From assembly GCF_004362745.1 (NCBI RefSeq), contig NZ_SNXY01000006.1:1116001-1180000 (forward strand): a stretch of 64,000 nt of DNA. Direction: 5' to 3'. Below, one piece after another: positions 52,285-62,291 of this stretch (positions are counted from its first letter, which is position 1; each line of letters starts with the position of its first letter). Source of the DNA: Oharaeibacter diazotrophicus. Lineage in GTDB: Bacteria; Pseudomonadota; Alphaproteobacteria; Rhizobiales; Pleomorphomonadaceae. A program made the position numbers and the translations under genes. The notes below the pieces were generated by a model. The model searched no databases and was not told the DNA's origin. It saw only the letters and a list, made by a program, of their open reading frames with translations.

Positions 52285-53688
52285 TCACAGCCGGTAGGCG
52301 CGCCGCGCCAGACCGTTGGCGAGTTCGCCGGCCATCTCTGCGGCCTCGTCCTCGTCGAGCTGGTGGGTCGCCACCAACTCGGCGAGCCAGCCGCAGTCGA
52401 TCCGCCGCGCCATGTCGTGGCGGGCCGGGATCGAGGGGAAGGCGCGGGTGTCGTCGTTGAAGCCGACGGTGTTCCAGAGCCCGGCGGTCTCGGTGGTGCG
52501 GCGGCGGAACCGGCGCATGCCCTCGGGCGAATCGTGGAACCACCAGGGCGGCCCCAGCCGCAGCACCGGATAGGCGCCGGCGAGCGGGGCGAGTTCGCGC
52601 GAATAGGTGGTCTCGTCGAGGGTGAACAGGATGATCGTCAGCCGGCTCTCGAGACCGACCGCGTCGAGCAGCGGCTTCAGCGCGCCGACGTAGTCGGTGC
52701 GCCGCGGGATGTCGAAGCCCTTGTCCGGTCCGAAGCGGGAGAACACCGACGGCGCGTGGTTGCGCCACGAGCCGGCGTGGATCTGCATCACCAGCCCGTC
52801 GTCGAGGCTCATCCGCGCCATCTCGGTCAGCATCGCCGCGCGGAACAGCTCGCAGTCCTCGGGCGAAGCGCCGCCGCCGCGGACCCGCGCGTAGAGCGCC
52901 GCGGCCTCCGCGGTCGATAGATCCGCCGTCGCGGCGGTGGGATGGCCGTGGTCGCTGGCGGTGGCGCCGTGCGCCTTGAAGACGGCGCGCCGGGCCCGGT
53001 GCGCGGCGAGATAACCGGCCCAGGTGCCGGTGTCCTCGCCGGTCATCGCGCCGAGCCGGTCGAGATTGGCGGAAAAGTCGGCGCGGGCGGGGTCGACCAC
53101 GTCGTCCGGCCGGTAGGTCGTGATCACGCGACCGCCCCAGCCCGAGGCGGCGATCTTGCGGTGGGCGTCGAGCGGGTCGAGCGCGCCCTCGGTGGTGGCG
53201 ATCACCTCGATTCCGAAGCGCTCGAACAGCGCCCGCGGCCGGTAGGCGTCGGAGGCGAGCCGTTCGGCGATGGCGTCGTAGGTCCGGTCGGCGCTGGCGG
53301 CCGTCAGCCGCTCCTCGATGCCGAATAGCGTCTCGAAGGTGTGGTCGAGCCAGACCCGGCTCGGCGTGCCGCGAAAGAGGTGCCAGTGCGCCGCGAAGGT
53401 CCGCCAGATCGCCCGCCCGTCGGTCTCGTGGGCGCCGCCGTCGACCGGCGCGACGCCGAGCCGTTCCAGCGGCACCCCCTGCGACACCAGCATGCGCAGG
53501 AGATAATGGTCGGGCACCACCAGGAGCCGGGCCGGGTCGGCGAAGGGCTGGTCGTCGGCGAACCAGCGCGGATCGGTGTGGCCGTGCGGGCTGACGATCG
53601 GCAGTCCGGCGACCGTGTCGTAGAGCCGGCGCGCGATCGCGCGGGTGGTCGGGTCGGGCGGCAGCAGGCGGTCGGGATGGAGGGGCAT
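52285..53688 (-). CDS. uxaC: Glucuronate/galacturonate isomerase
   Basis: This 467-residue UxaC isomerase is an amidohydrolase-fold enzyme with the metal motif SPHGHTDPRWFADD at about 33-46, GVPLERLGV, FKAHGATASDHGHPT, MQIHAGSWRNH, and the C-terminal WFHDSPEGMRRFRRRTTETAGLWNTVGFNDDTRAF. It converts D-glucuronate to fructuronate and D-galacturonate to tagaturonate. It is first of a pair with the dehydrogenase gene and lies downstream of an importer ATPase gene on the same strand. The ATG at 53688 is supported by an AGGGG-type site. Together with the GH28 gene it points to pectin- or glucuronan-derived sugars. Confidence 0.92.
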   Translation of the reverse strand: MPLHPDRLLPPDPTTRAIARRLYDTVAGLPIVSPHGHTDPRWFADDQPFADPARLLVVPDHYLLRMLVSQGVPLERLGVAPVDGGAHETDGRAIWRTFAAHWHLFRGTPSRVWLDHTFETLFGIEERLTAASADRTYDAIAERLASDAYRPRALFERFGIEVIATTEGALDPLDAHRKIAASGWGGRVITTYRPDDVVDPARADFSANLDRLGAMTGEDTGTWAGYLAAHRARRAVFKAHGATASDHGHPTAATADLSTAEAAALYARVRGGGASPEDCELFRAAMLTEMARMSLDDGLVMQIHAGSWRNHAPSVFSRFGPDKGFDIPRRTDYVGALKPLLDAVGLESRLTIILFTLDETTYSRELAPLAGAYPVLRLGPPWWFHDSPEGMRRFRRRTTETAGLWNTVGFNDDTRAFPSIPARHDMARRIDCGWLAELVATHQLDEDEAAEMAGELANGLARRAYRL

Positions 53689-53731
53689 GGCGCTCGACCT
53701 GTCGGGTTGGGGCTGGAGGACGGGACGGCGC

Positions 53732-54844
<1,113 letters not shown>

Positions 54845-54904
54845 GTCCCCTCCTTGCGGCCGCCCTGGGGCCGCTGTCTTCCGGCGAGAATGGCGCGATC
54901 CGGA

Positions 54905-54935
54905 TTAGTTCGTCAAGGTGCCGAACATAATACCG
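54905..54935. promoter_or_regulatory. ROK-regulator operator candidate, copy 1
   Basis: TTAGTTCG and CGAACATAA form near-mirror halves around a 9-base centre. The core GTCAAGGTGCCGAAC plus TAATACCG is shared with the site at 56286-56308. It lies 61 bases upstream of the ATPase-uxaC-uxuB operon and ends at the stop codon of the ROK regulator gene. Confidence 0.65.
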
Positions 54936-56153
54936 TCACACACCTGCCCCACCCGCCGGCGCCGGCGGCAGCCGCATCCGCTTCGGCAGGTCCTGCGGGC
55001 TGAACAGCCGGTTGTGCGCCGCGTTGAGGGCGATGGCGATGGCGCCGAACAGCGTCGCGCGCTGGCCGAGGATGCTGGTGTCGATCGGCACCGGCCGGCG
55101 GCTGAGCCGCGGCAGTTCGCGGCGGATCAGGTCGGCCATCAGCGGGTGGCGGCCGATGTTGCCGCCGAGCACGACCTTGGCCGGATCGAGCAGCGCCGCC
55201 ACCGCGACCACCAGCAGCGCCGCGTTGCGCGCCGCTTCGGCCGCCGTCGCCGCCGCCGCGGCGTCGCCCTGGGCGGCGCGGGCGAAGATGTCGCGGACCT
55301 GCAGGCCGGCGGTGCCGCCGAGTTCACGGTAGCGCTCGCGGATGCCGGCGGCACCGAGCGCCCGCTCCAGCGCGCCGCGGTCGAGGCTCTCCGGCTCGGC
55401 CGGATCGGCGCCGAACGGCAGGTAGGAGATCTCGCCGGCGGCCCCGCCGGCGCCGCGCAGCAGCCGCCCGCCCACCAGCGCGCCGAGACCGATGCCGGTG
55501 CCGAGCGAGACGAAGGCCATGTCGTCGACGCCGACCGCGCAACCGCACCACGACTCGCCGATCGCGGCGGCGTTGACGTCGTTCTCGATCACCACGTCGA
55601 CCGCCATGACGTCGCGGAGCGCCGCGGCGAAGTCGAAGTCGCCGAGACCGGCGACGTTGGGCGCCAGCGCCAGAGTGCCGGTGGCCGGGTCGATCACGCC
55701 GGGCGTCGCGACCACGGCGTCGAGCACGCGGGCGGGATCGACGCCGCAGTCGGCGAGGAGCCGGGTCTTCAGGTGGTCGAGCCGGGCGACGAGGTCGCGG
55801 CCGCCGCGTGGATCCGACGGCATCTCGACCGCGCCGACGACGTTGCCGACGATGTCGGCGATCGCCACGCGGACGTTGGTGGCGCCGAGGTCGGCGCCGA
55901 TCACGTAGCCCGCCTCGGCGGCGACCTCGTAGGCCACCGGCGCGCGGCCGATTCGTCCGGTGGTGACGCCCTTGACGCGCACCCAGCCGGCCTCCTCGAG
56001 GGTGCGGATCACCTGCGACATCGTCTGCTTGGACAGCCCGGTGATCTGCGCGAGGTCCGCCCGCGAAGTGGCGCCACGGTGCAGCAGCACGTCCATCACG
56101 GCCCGCACGGAAATCTGCCTGAGCACCGGCGGCGCGCCGTCGTCGAGGGCCAT
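54936..56153 (-). CDS. ROK-family transcriptional repressor (NagC/XylR type)
   Basis: This 405-residue protein has an N-terminal winged helix (VLLHRGATSRADLAQITGLSKQTMSQVIRTLEEAGWVRVKG, about 21-62) fused to a ROK sugar-binding domain with GYVIGADLGATNVRVAIADI, AAAIGESWCGCAVG, SLGTGIGLGALVGG and GAAGEISYLPFG. The usual zinc-site cysteine cluster of ROK kinases is not obvious. It should repress sugar-use genes until its sugar binds. It lies between two transcripts that share an operator-like motif, so it is the natural regulator of the uronate operon and of the divergent kinase-glycosidase-importer operon. Confidence 0.88.
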   Translation of the reverse strand: MALDDGAPPVLRQISVRAVMDVLLHRGATSRADLAQITGLSKQTMSQVIRTLEEAGWVRVKGVTTGRIGRAPVAYEVAAEAGYVIGADLGATNVRVAIADIVGNVVGAVEMPSDPRGGRDLVARLDHLKTRLLADCGVDPARVLDAVVATPGVIDPATGTLALAPNVAGLGDFDFAAALRDVMAVDVVIENDVNAAAIGESWCGCAVGVDDMAFVSLGTGIGLGALVGGRLLRGAGGAAGEISYLPFGADPAEPESLDRGALERALGAAGIRERYRELGGTAGLQVRDIFARAAQGDAAAAATAAEAARNAALLVVAVAALLDPAKVVLGGNIGRHPLMADLIRRELPRLSRRPVPIDTSILGQRATLFGAIAIALNAAHNRLFSPQDLPKRMRLPPAPAGGAGV

Positions 56154-56285
56154 ATTCGTCCATCTACCTGAAAAACTGCGGAGAACGATCGCGATGCGAC
56201 CGCCCCGTCGCCGGCATCATTCCATGCGAGCGCCGAATTTCAAGCCGGTTCTTGACAGGCCGCCGCGGCCGGGCATAGTTTTTTA

Positions 56286-56308
56286 GTCAAGGTGACGAAC
56301 TAATACCG
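56286..56308. promoter_or_regulatory. ROK-regulator operator candidate, copy 2
   Basis: GTCAAGGTGACGAAC followed by TAATACCG matches the core of the site at 54912-54935 with two differences. It lies in the leader of the plus-strand kinase-glycosidase-importer operon and 132 bases from the divergent ROK gene start. The left half is less palindromic than in copy 1. Confidence 0.65.
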
Positions 56309-56425
56309 AGCCCGCCGAACTCCGCCCTCGGGCGGCGTCGGCGGGCGAGGAGCGCCCGACCGGGCGTCGGCCGTATGGCCGGAAATCCCCGCAAGGTCCC
56401 GACAGGTCGGGACCTTGCGGGACAG
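56301..56425. repeat. Structured intergenic repeat, copy C
   Basis: It begins TAATACCGAG like copy B. It then has a first hairpin with CCGCC pairing with GGCGG, the shared core GCGAGGAGCGCCCGACCGG and CGGCCG, and an end hairpin with a 15-base perfect stem (56388-56402 with 56407-56421) and a CAGG loop. It ends 24 bases before the start of the ROK kinase gene, inside the leader of the sugar operon, so here it may act on transcription or translation of that operon. Confidence 0.8.
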
Positions 56426-56448
56426 CGACGACCAGCGCCGGAGGTCCC

Positions 56449-57432
56449 TTGGCCGCGATCACGACAGCCGAAGCGAGCAGCGGACGCGTTCCCGGGGCCG
56501 GCGACGCCGGCACCGTCGTCGGCATCGACCTCGGCGGCAGCAAGATCCTCGGCGGCGTCGCGGACCTCTCCGGCCGGCTCCTGGCCGACGACGAGGAGCC
56601 GACCCGCCACGGCCCGGACGCCCCGTTCCTCGATCAGATCGCCGCCATGGTCGACCGCCTGCACGAGCGTGCCGGCCGCGACCGCACCCTTCTTTCCGGC
56701 GTCGTCGTCGGCGTCCCCGGCACCGTCTCGCCCGAGACCGGCCTCGTCGCGCTGTCGCCCAACCTCGCCCTTCCCGCCGACGAGCCGGTCGGCGCGCTGA
56801 TCGCCCGCCGCGTCGGCTGCCCGGTCGAGGTGCTGAACGACGTCGCGGCCGCCGCCTACGGCGAGGCGATGCGCGGCGGCGGCGACGGCCGCGGCCTCAT
56901 CGCCTTCGCCGCCTTCGGCACCGGCGTCGGCCTCGGCCTCGTGCTCGACGGCCGCATCCTGCACGGTGCCCGCGGCCGCGCCGGCGAGATCGCCTACCTG
57001 CCGATCGGCGCCGATCCGCACGAGGCCGCCCCCGCCTCGGCGAGCGGCCTGTTCGAGGACCGCGTCGGCTCGGCGGCGATCCGCGCCCGCTACGGCGCCG
57101 ACGCACCGAGCGTCGCCGTGCTGTTCGACCGCGCCGCCGCCGGCGACGCCCGCGCCGCCGCCGTGCTCGACGACGTCGCCCGCGACGCCGCCACCGGCCT
57201 CGCCGCCGTCGTCGCCCTGCTCGACCCGGACGCCCTCGTGCTCGGCGGCAGCATCGGCGTCCGCCCGGAGTTCGCGGGCCGCGTCGGCTTACACATGAAC
57301 CGCCTCCTCCCCTTCGAGGTCGACCTCCGCACCAGCGCGCTCGGCCGCGCCGCTGGCATGCTCGGCGCCGTCCACGCCGCCGCCGAGACCGCCCGCGCCG
57401 ACGCGGCTCTCCTCGCCGGGAGGCAGCCGTGA
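56449..57432 (+). CDS. ROK-family sugar kinase or sugar-binding protein
   Basis: This 327-residue ROK protein has an ATP-binding phosphate loop GIDLGGSKILGGVADL (about 25-40), VVGVPGTVSPETGLVALSPNL, EVLNDVAAAAYGEA (the catalytic Asp), AFGTGVGLGLVLDG and GRAGEIAYLPIG. It lacks a DNA-binding domain, so it is likely a kinase for glucose-like or amino sugars. The zinc-binding cysteine cluster is not seen. The start is a TTG behind GGAGG. The GTG of the next gene overlaps its stop. It is the first gene of the plus-strand sugar operon. Confidence 0.82.
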   Translation: MAAITTAEASSGRVPGAGDAGTVVGIDLGGSKILGGVADLSGRLLADDEEPTRHGPDAPFLDQIAAMVDRLHERAGRDRTLLSGVVVGVPGTVSPETGLVALSPNLALPADEPVGALIARRVGCPVEVLNDVAAAAYGEAMRGGGDGRGLIAFAAFGTGVGLGLVLDGRILHGARGRAGEIAYLPIGADPHEAAPASASGLFEDRVGSAAIRARYGADAPSVAVLFDRAAAGDARAAAVLDDVARDAATGLAAVVALLDPDALVLGGSIGVRPEFAGRVGLHMNRLLPFEVDLRTSALGRAAGMLGAVHAAAETARADAALLAGRQP

Positions 57433-59165
57433 CCGCCACCACGCATCCCGTCCTCCTCGCCCGTCCCGACGGCCAGCTCGCCTGCGAACGCGCGGTGACG
57501 CTGCCGGTGATGGCGCCGCGGCTCCAGGCCGACCTCGAGCCCGACGGAAGGCTGGTGCTGGCGCTGTGGGGGTCCGGCACGCTCGCCACCCTGCGCTTCG
57601 AGGGGTGGCGCGGCCCCTACGTCCTCGGCCCGAACCGCCTGCTCGCCCCCGGCGGCGGCCTCCACGTCGCGCAGTCGCGCCCGGTGGCGGTGCTCCGCGG
57701 CACCCGGCTCGACGGCCTTCGCCCCGCCGCGCGCTGCGCCTGGTGGGGCGCCGCCGAGCCGGCGCGCCCGGTCCGGCGCGACGGCGCTCGCCGGATCGCC
57801 GAGACCGGCTGGGGCGTCGTGGTCGCCGAGACCCGCGGCGACGACGTCGCCGTCGCCGTCGGCGCCGACCTCGGCGAGGCCTTGGACGCGCTGGCGCTGA
57901 CGACCGCCGCCGTCGTCGCCGAGGCCGACGCCCACGTCGCCCGCTGCGACGGCCTGCCGGAGGCCGATCCCGAACTCCGGAGCATGGTCTCGCAGGGCCT
58001 GCACGCGGCGCTGTCGAGCATCCGCCGCGACGAGCGCGGCGCCTTCGCCGGCCTCGCCGCCGGTCAGGCCTACAGCGCGCCCGCCCGCACCTACTACCGC
58101 GACGGCTACTGGACCCAGCAGGCCCTGCTGCCGATCTGCCCGGAGATCCTCGCCGACCAGATCGAACTGCTCGCCCGCGGCGTCCGCGACGACGGCGAGG
58201 CGCCGAGCGCGGTGATCCTGACCGGCCCGGCCCAGTCCGCCGCCTGGGAGGCGGTGCGCCGCTCCGATCCGCGCATCAAGGAGGAGCACCTGCGCCCCGG
58301 CGACTGGTGGAGCGACCATTTCGACAGCCCGTTGTTCTTCGTGCTGACGATCGGCGACCACTTCCGCGCCACCGGCGACGACGGCCCGCTCCGCCGCCAC
58401 ATCGACGGGATCCGCGCCATCCTCGCCCGCTACGAGCGCTTGGCCGCCACGGGCGACGGCCTGCCGGCGAAGCCGCGCCACGATCGCGACTGGGCCGACA
58501 ACGTCTACCGCTCCGGCCACGTCGCCTACGACGTCGGCCTGTGGATCGGCGCGCTCGACGTCGTCGCCGACATCGGTCGGCTCGTCGACCCGGCGCTCGC
58601 CGAGCGCGCCACCGGCCTCGCCGCCCTCGCCCGCCGCAGCCTCGACGGCGCGCTGCTCCGCCCGTCCGGCTGGTACGCCGATTACGCGGACCCCGCCGAC
58701 GGCTTCGTCGAGGAGCACCTGACGCTCGATTCCCTGACGCTGCTGCGCTTCGACGCCGTCTCGCCCGAACGCGCCGCCGTCGTGCTCGACGCGGTGCGGC
58801 GCCGGCTCGAGAGCCGCTCCAACGGCGAGCAGCCCTATGGCGACTGGGGCGTGATGTGCGCCTATCCGCCCTTCGCGCGGCGCGCCGACACCCGGGCGAA
58901 GTCGGCCTTCGCCTATCGCTATCACAACGGATCGGACTGGCCTTATCTCTCCGGGCTCTACGCCGGCGAGCGGCTGCGCCGCGGCCTTCCCGGCTGGCGC
59001 TACCCGCTGACGCGCTGGTGGCGGAGCTGCCTGGAGCAGGGCTGGGCGGGTGCGGTGGAGTATTTCTCCCCGCCCTTCGGACGCGGATCACTCCTGCAGG
59101 GTTGGAGCGCCATGCCCGCCGCGGTCGCGGTGGCGCACGGGCGGACCGTCCTCGCGGGAGCGTGA
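57429..59165 (+). CDS. Six-hairpin glycosidase-like protein
   Basis: This 578-residue protein has the (alpha/alpha)6 glycosidase look: RTYYRDGYWTQQALLPI (about 222-238), then IKEEHLRPGDWWSDHFDSPLFFVLTIGDHFRATGDDG, KPRHDRDWADNVYRSGHVAYDVGLWIGALD and FVEEHLTLDSLTLLRFD. These resemble amylo-glucosidase, trehalase-like and rhamnosidase-type enzymes. It has no signal peptide, so it should act in the cytoplasm on an imported oligosaccharide. Possible acid/base residues are Asp in YRDGYW and Glu in FVEEHL. The GTG start overlaps the kinase stop. It is 40 bases upstream of the binding-protein gene. The sugar is unknown. Confidence 0.75.
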   Translation: MTATTHPVLLARPDGQLACERAVTLPVMAPRLQADLEPDGRLVLALWGSGTLATLRFEGWRGPYVLGPNRLLAPGGGLHVAQSRPVAVLRGTRLDGLRPAARCAWWGAAEPARPVRRDGARRIAETGWGVVVAETRGDDVAVAVGADLGEALDALALTTAAVVAEADAHVARCDGLPEADPELRSMVSQGLHAALSSIRRDERGAFAGLAAGQAYSAPARTYYRDGYWTQQALLPICPEILADQIELLARGVRDDGEAPSAVILTGPAQSAAWEAVRRSDPRIKEEHLRPGDWWSDHFDSPLFFVLTIGDHFRATGDDGPLRRHIDGIRAILARYERLAATGDGLPAKPRHDRDWADNVYRSGHVAYDVGLWIGALDVVADIGRLVDPALAERATGLAALARRSLDGALLRPSGWYADYADPADGFVEEHLTLDSLTLLRFDAVSPERAAVVLDAVRRRLESRSNGEQPYGDWGVMCAYPPFARRADTRAKSAFAYRYHNGSDWPYLSGLYAGERLRRGLPGWRYPLTRWWRSCLEQGWAGAVEYFSPPFGRGSLLQGWSAMPAAVAVAHGRTVLAGA

Positions 59166-59205
59166 CCAGCCGGCGGGAAGAGGCCGGCGGAAAGAGGGGA
59201 GAACA

Positions 59206-60450
59206 ATGAAGACGTCCAGCAAGTTCGTCGCCGCCCTGTCGCTCGCCGCGGCGATGTTCGCCGGTCCGGCCGGCGCATCGGAACTCAAGGTCCTGTGGTA
59301 TCTCGGCGCAGACGCCGAGGAGCAGTCCATCAAGGACGCGCTCGCCGCCTACACCGCCAAGAACCCCGAGACGACCTTCGACCTCCAGATCGTCCCCTAC
59401 GACGGCATCGAGCAGAAGTTCGCCCAGTTCGTCGCCTCCGGCACCGCGCCGGACATCACCAAGACCTCGTCGATGCGGCCGGTGATCCGGCCCTATCTGG
59501 TCGACCTGAAGCAGCACTTCGGGCCCGACTACCTGAAGGACTTCGTCCCCGGCTGGGCCATGGGCGCCGAGCTCGGCGACAAGGTGATCGCCGCCCCGCT
59601 GCTGGTGACCGCCACCGGCATCCTGCTCAACAAGTCCGCCTTCGAGAAGGCCGGCGTCGCCATCCCCTCCGCCGAGACCGGCTGGACCTGGGACGAGTTC
59701 CTGACGGCCACCAAGACCGTGCAGGAAAAGGCCGGCGTGCGCTATCCGCTGGTGTGGGACGTCTCGGCCAGCCGCTGGATCGTCCACCAGTTCCAGTACG
59801 GCAACCACATCTACTCCGAGACGGCACCCTACAAGGTGGTGATGGACGACGCGGCCTGGACTGCGGCGCTCGACAAGTTCATCGACATCACGAAGACGCA
59901 CATGCCGCCGGGCCAGTGGTCGGGTTCCTCGGCCGACAACCCGAAGCAGCTCTTCACCAGCGGCCAGGCGGTCGCCTGGATGTCGGGCAGCTGGCAGGTT
60001 TCCGGCCTTGCCGCCAACGCCGCCTTCGACTGGCAGGCCGGCCCGACCCCGCACGGCACCGTGAAGTCGTCGATCTTCGGCGGCGACTACGTCATGGCCT
60101 TCGACACCGGCGAGCACGTCGACGAGGCCACCGCCTTCATCAAGTGGCTGACCTCGCCCGAGGGTCAGGCGATCTTCTGCAAGGCGCCGATGTACATTCC
60201 CGCCAACCTGCACACCGGCGCGCTCGACCTCGGCAACGACAAGGCCAGCGCGGCGCTGCAGGCGATGCAGAAGGAGCTCGCGGACAGCCCCGTCTACGCC
60301 GCGACCGACCAGGGCAACGAGGCGATGCAGTACGTCTGGGACACCATCAAGCAGTCGGTGATCCAGGCCGTCACCGGCCAGATCACCTCGGCGGACGCCG
60401 TCGCGGCGATCCACAAGGCCGCCGACGCCTCGCTCGAGGCCTCGAAGTGA
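59206..60450 (+). CDS. Sugar ABC transporter substrate-binding protein (family 1)
   Basis: This 414-residue secreted protein has a signal peptide ending near GPAGASEL. The mature part LKVLWYLGADAEEQSIKDALAAYTAKNPETTFDL, FAQFVASGTAPDITKTS and NPKQLFTSGQAVAWMSGSWQ is the MalE/UgpB pattern. The GAGGGGA ribosome site is strong. It feeds the two permeases directly downstream. The ligand is probably an oligosaccharide related to the glycosidase and GH28 genes of the operon, perhaps uronic-acid-bearing. Confidence 0.88.
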   Translation: MKTSSKFVAALSLAAAMFAGPAGASELKVLWYLGADAEEQSIKDALAAYTAKNPETTFDLQIVPYDGIEQKFAQFVASGTAPDITKTSSMRPVIRPYLVDLKQHFGPDYLKDFVPGWAMGAELGDKVIAAPLLVTATGILLNKSAFEKAGVAIPSAETGWTWDEFLTATKTVQEKAGVRYPLVWDVSASRWIVHQFQYGNHIYSETAPYKVVMDDAAWTAALDKFIDITKTHMPPGQWSGSSADNPKQLFTSGQAVAWMSGSWQVSGLAANAAFDWQAGPTPHGTVKSSIFGGDYVMAFDTGEHVDEATAFIKWLTSPEGQAIFCKAPMYIPANLHTGALDLGNDKASAALQAMQKELADSPVYAATDQGNEAMQYVWDTIKQSVIQAVTGQITSADAVAAIHKAADASLEASK

Positions 60451-61400
60451 CGGCCGACGCGCCGATTTCCACACGGCGTCCGGCGGGGTCCTCCCCGCCG
60501 GTCGCGCTCCCGCGCCTCGATCGGCAGAAGGCCTTCGCCTACCTCCTCTTGGTGCCGACCGTCGGCATGCTCGCCGTCTTCACGCTCTATCCGCTGGTGC
60601 AGGGCCTGTGGATGGCGTTCTTCCGGCGCGGCGTGGTGGTGGCCGACCGGGTGCCCTCGACGTGGCCGCAATTCGTCGGCCTCGACAACTTCCGCGCCCT
60701 CGTCGGCGACCCGGAATTCCTGACCGCCCTCGTCAAGACGATCGGCTTCGTCTGCGTCGCCGTCCCCTTGCTGACGGTGGTGGCGCTCGCGCTCGCCCTG
60801 CTGCTGAAGCCGGTGTTCCGCGGCGTCGGGCTGGTGCGGGCCGTGGTGTTCTTCCCCTACATGGTCAGCCTGCTGATCATCGGCATCATCTGGAAGTGGA
60901 TGTTCGGCTACAACTCCGGCGTCGTGAACTACGCGCTGTCGTTGGCCGGCCTCGCCCCGGTGCCGTGGATCGAGCAGGACGTGATGGCGCAGATCGCCGT
61001 GGTCGTGGTCTGGGTCTGGGCCAACGCCGGCTTCTACATGATGATCCTGATCGCCGGCCTCGGCGCCATTCCGGACGACCTCTACGAGGCCGCCGCCATC
61101 GACGCGGCGACGCCCTGGCGGGCGTTCAGGAAGATCACCCTGCCCCTCCTCCAGCCCACAATCGCGCTGGTCGTGCTGCTGTCCTCGGTCGAGGCCTTCA
61201 AGGTCTACGAGCTGGTGCTGTCGCTGACCGCCGGCGGCCCCGGCCGCTCGACCGTCTACCTGATCCAGCTGATCTACGAGACCGCCTTCACCAAGCCCGC
61301 GATGGCCGGCGTCGCCGCCGCCCAGTCGGTGGTGCTGTTCGTGATCCTGCTCGGTCTGTCGATCGCCCAGATCCGCTTCCAGAGGAGGCGCGAGGCATGA
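60447..61400 (+). CDS. Sugar ABC transporter permease (MalF/UgpA type)
   Basis: This 317-residue permease has a cytoplasmic Pro-rich start, about six membrane segments and the EAA loop YEAAAIDAATPWRAFRKITLPLLQPTI. The GTG start overlaps the binding-protein stop. Blocks such as VFFPYMVSLLIIGIIWKWMFGYNSG are standard. It forms a heterodimer with the next permease. No ATPase gene is in this operon; the likely partner is the UgpC-type ATPase in the divergent transcript. Confidence 0.92.
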   Translation: MTADAPISTRRPAGSSPPVALPRLDRQKAFAYLLLVPTVGMLAVFTLYPLVQGLWMAFFRRGVVVADRVPSTWPQFVGLDNFRALVGDPEFLTALVKTIGFVCVAVPLLTVVALALALLLKPVFRGVGLVRAVVFFPYMVSLLIIGIIWKWMFGYNSGVVNYALSLAGLAPVPWIEQDVMAQIAVVVVWVWANAGFYMMILIAGLGAIPDDLYEAAAIDAATPWRAFRKITLPLLQPTIALVVLLSSVEAFKVYELVLSLTAGGPGRSTVYLIQLIYETAFTKPAMAGVAAAQSVVLFVILLGLSIAQIRFQRRREA

Positions 61401-62212
61401 CCGCGACCCGTCTGTTGCGCTATCCCTTCGTCGCGCTGGTGCTCGCCGCCTTCGCGCTGCCGCCGGTCTGGCTGCTCCTGAGTTCGCTGAAGCCGGAGCT
61501 CGAGATCTTCGCCTGGCCGCCGACCGTGCTGCCCTCGGCGCCGACCCTCGACAACTTCCGCAAGGCCTGGCTCCAGGACCATTTCGCCGGCTTCTTCCTG
61601 AACTCGACCTTCGTGGCGGCGGTGTCGTCGGCGATCTCGGTGGCCATCTCGGTGATGGCCGGCTACGCCCTGGCGAAGTTCCGCTTCGCCGGCGACACCT
61701 TCTTCTTTCTCCTGATCATGTCGGCGCTGATGATCCCGCTGCAGATCATCCTGATCCCGATCTTCCTGGTGCTGCGCGACCTCCACCTCCTCAACACGCT
61801 GTGGGGTGTCATCCTTGCCCCGGCGGCGACGCCGACCGGCGTCCTGATCATGCGCCAGTACATCCGCGGCATCCCCGACAGCCTGCTCGAGGCCGCCCGC
61901 ATGGACGGCACCTCCGAGTGGCGGATCCTGTGGCGCATCGTGGTGCCGCTGTCGCTGCCGGCGATCGCGACGCTGACCGCCTTCTCCTTCGTCGCGCGCT
62001 GGAACGACTTCCTGTGGCCGTTCCTCGTCATCAACGACCGCAGCCAGTGGACCGTCCAGCTCGCGATCGCCAGCAACGTCGGCCAGTGGGACATCAACTG
62101 GCCGCGCCTGCTCGCCATGTCGGTGCTCTCGGTGATCCCGACCTTCGCCCTCTTCGTCACCCTGCAGCGCTTCTTCATGAGCGGGATGATGGCCGGCGCC
62201 ACCAAGGAGTGA
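61397..62212 (+). CDS. Sugar ABC transporter permease (MalG/UgpE type)
   Basis: This 271-residue permease has about six membrane segments and the EAA loop LEAARMDGTSEWRILWRIVVPLSLPAI, with ISVMAGYALAKFRFAG upstream. The ATG overlaps the first permease stop (ATGA). It completes the importer channel. The GH28 gene starts 79 bases downstream and may be in the same transcript. Confidence 0.92.
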   Translation: MTATRLLRYPFVALVLAAFALPPVWLLLSSLKPELEIFAWPPTVLPSAPTLDNFRKAWLQDHFAGFFLNSTFVAAVSSAISVAISVMAGYALAKFRFAGDTFFFLLIMSALMIPLQIILIPIFLVLRDLHLLNTLWGVILAPAATPTGVLIMRQYIRGIPDSLLEAARMDGTSEWRILWRIVVPLSLPAIATLTAFSFVARWNDFLWPFLVINDRSQWTVQLAIASNVGQWDINWPRLLAMSVLSVIPTFALFVTLQRFFMSGMMAGATKE

Positions 62213-62291
62213 CGGCCGGACCCGCGCGGCGTCCCGCCCGGTCGGGACGCCGCACCGCCGCCGTGACGCCGCCCGCCCCGCGGAGCCCCCG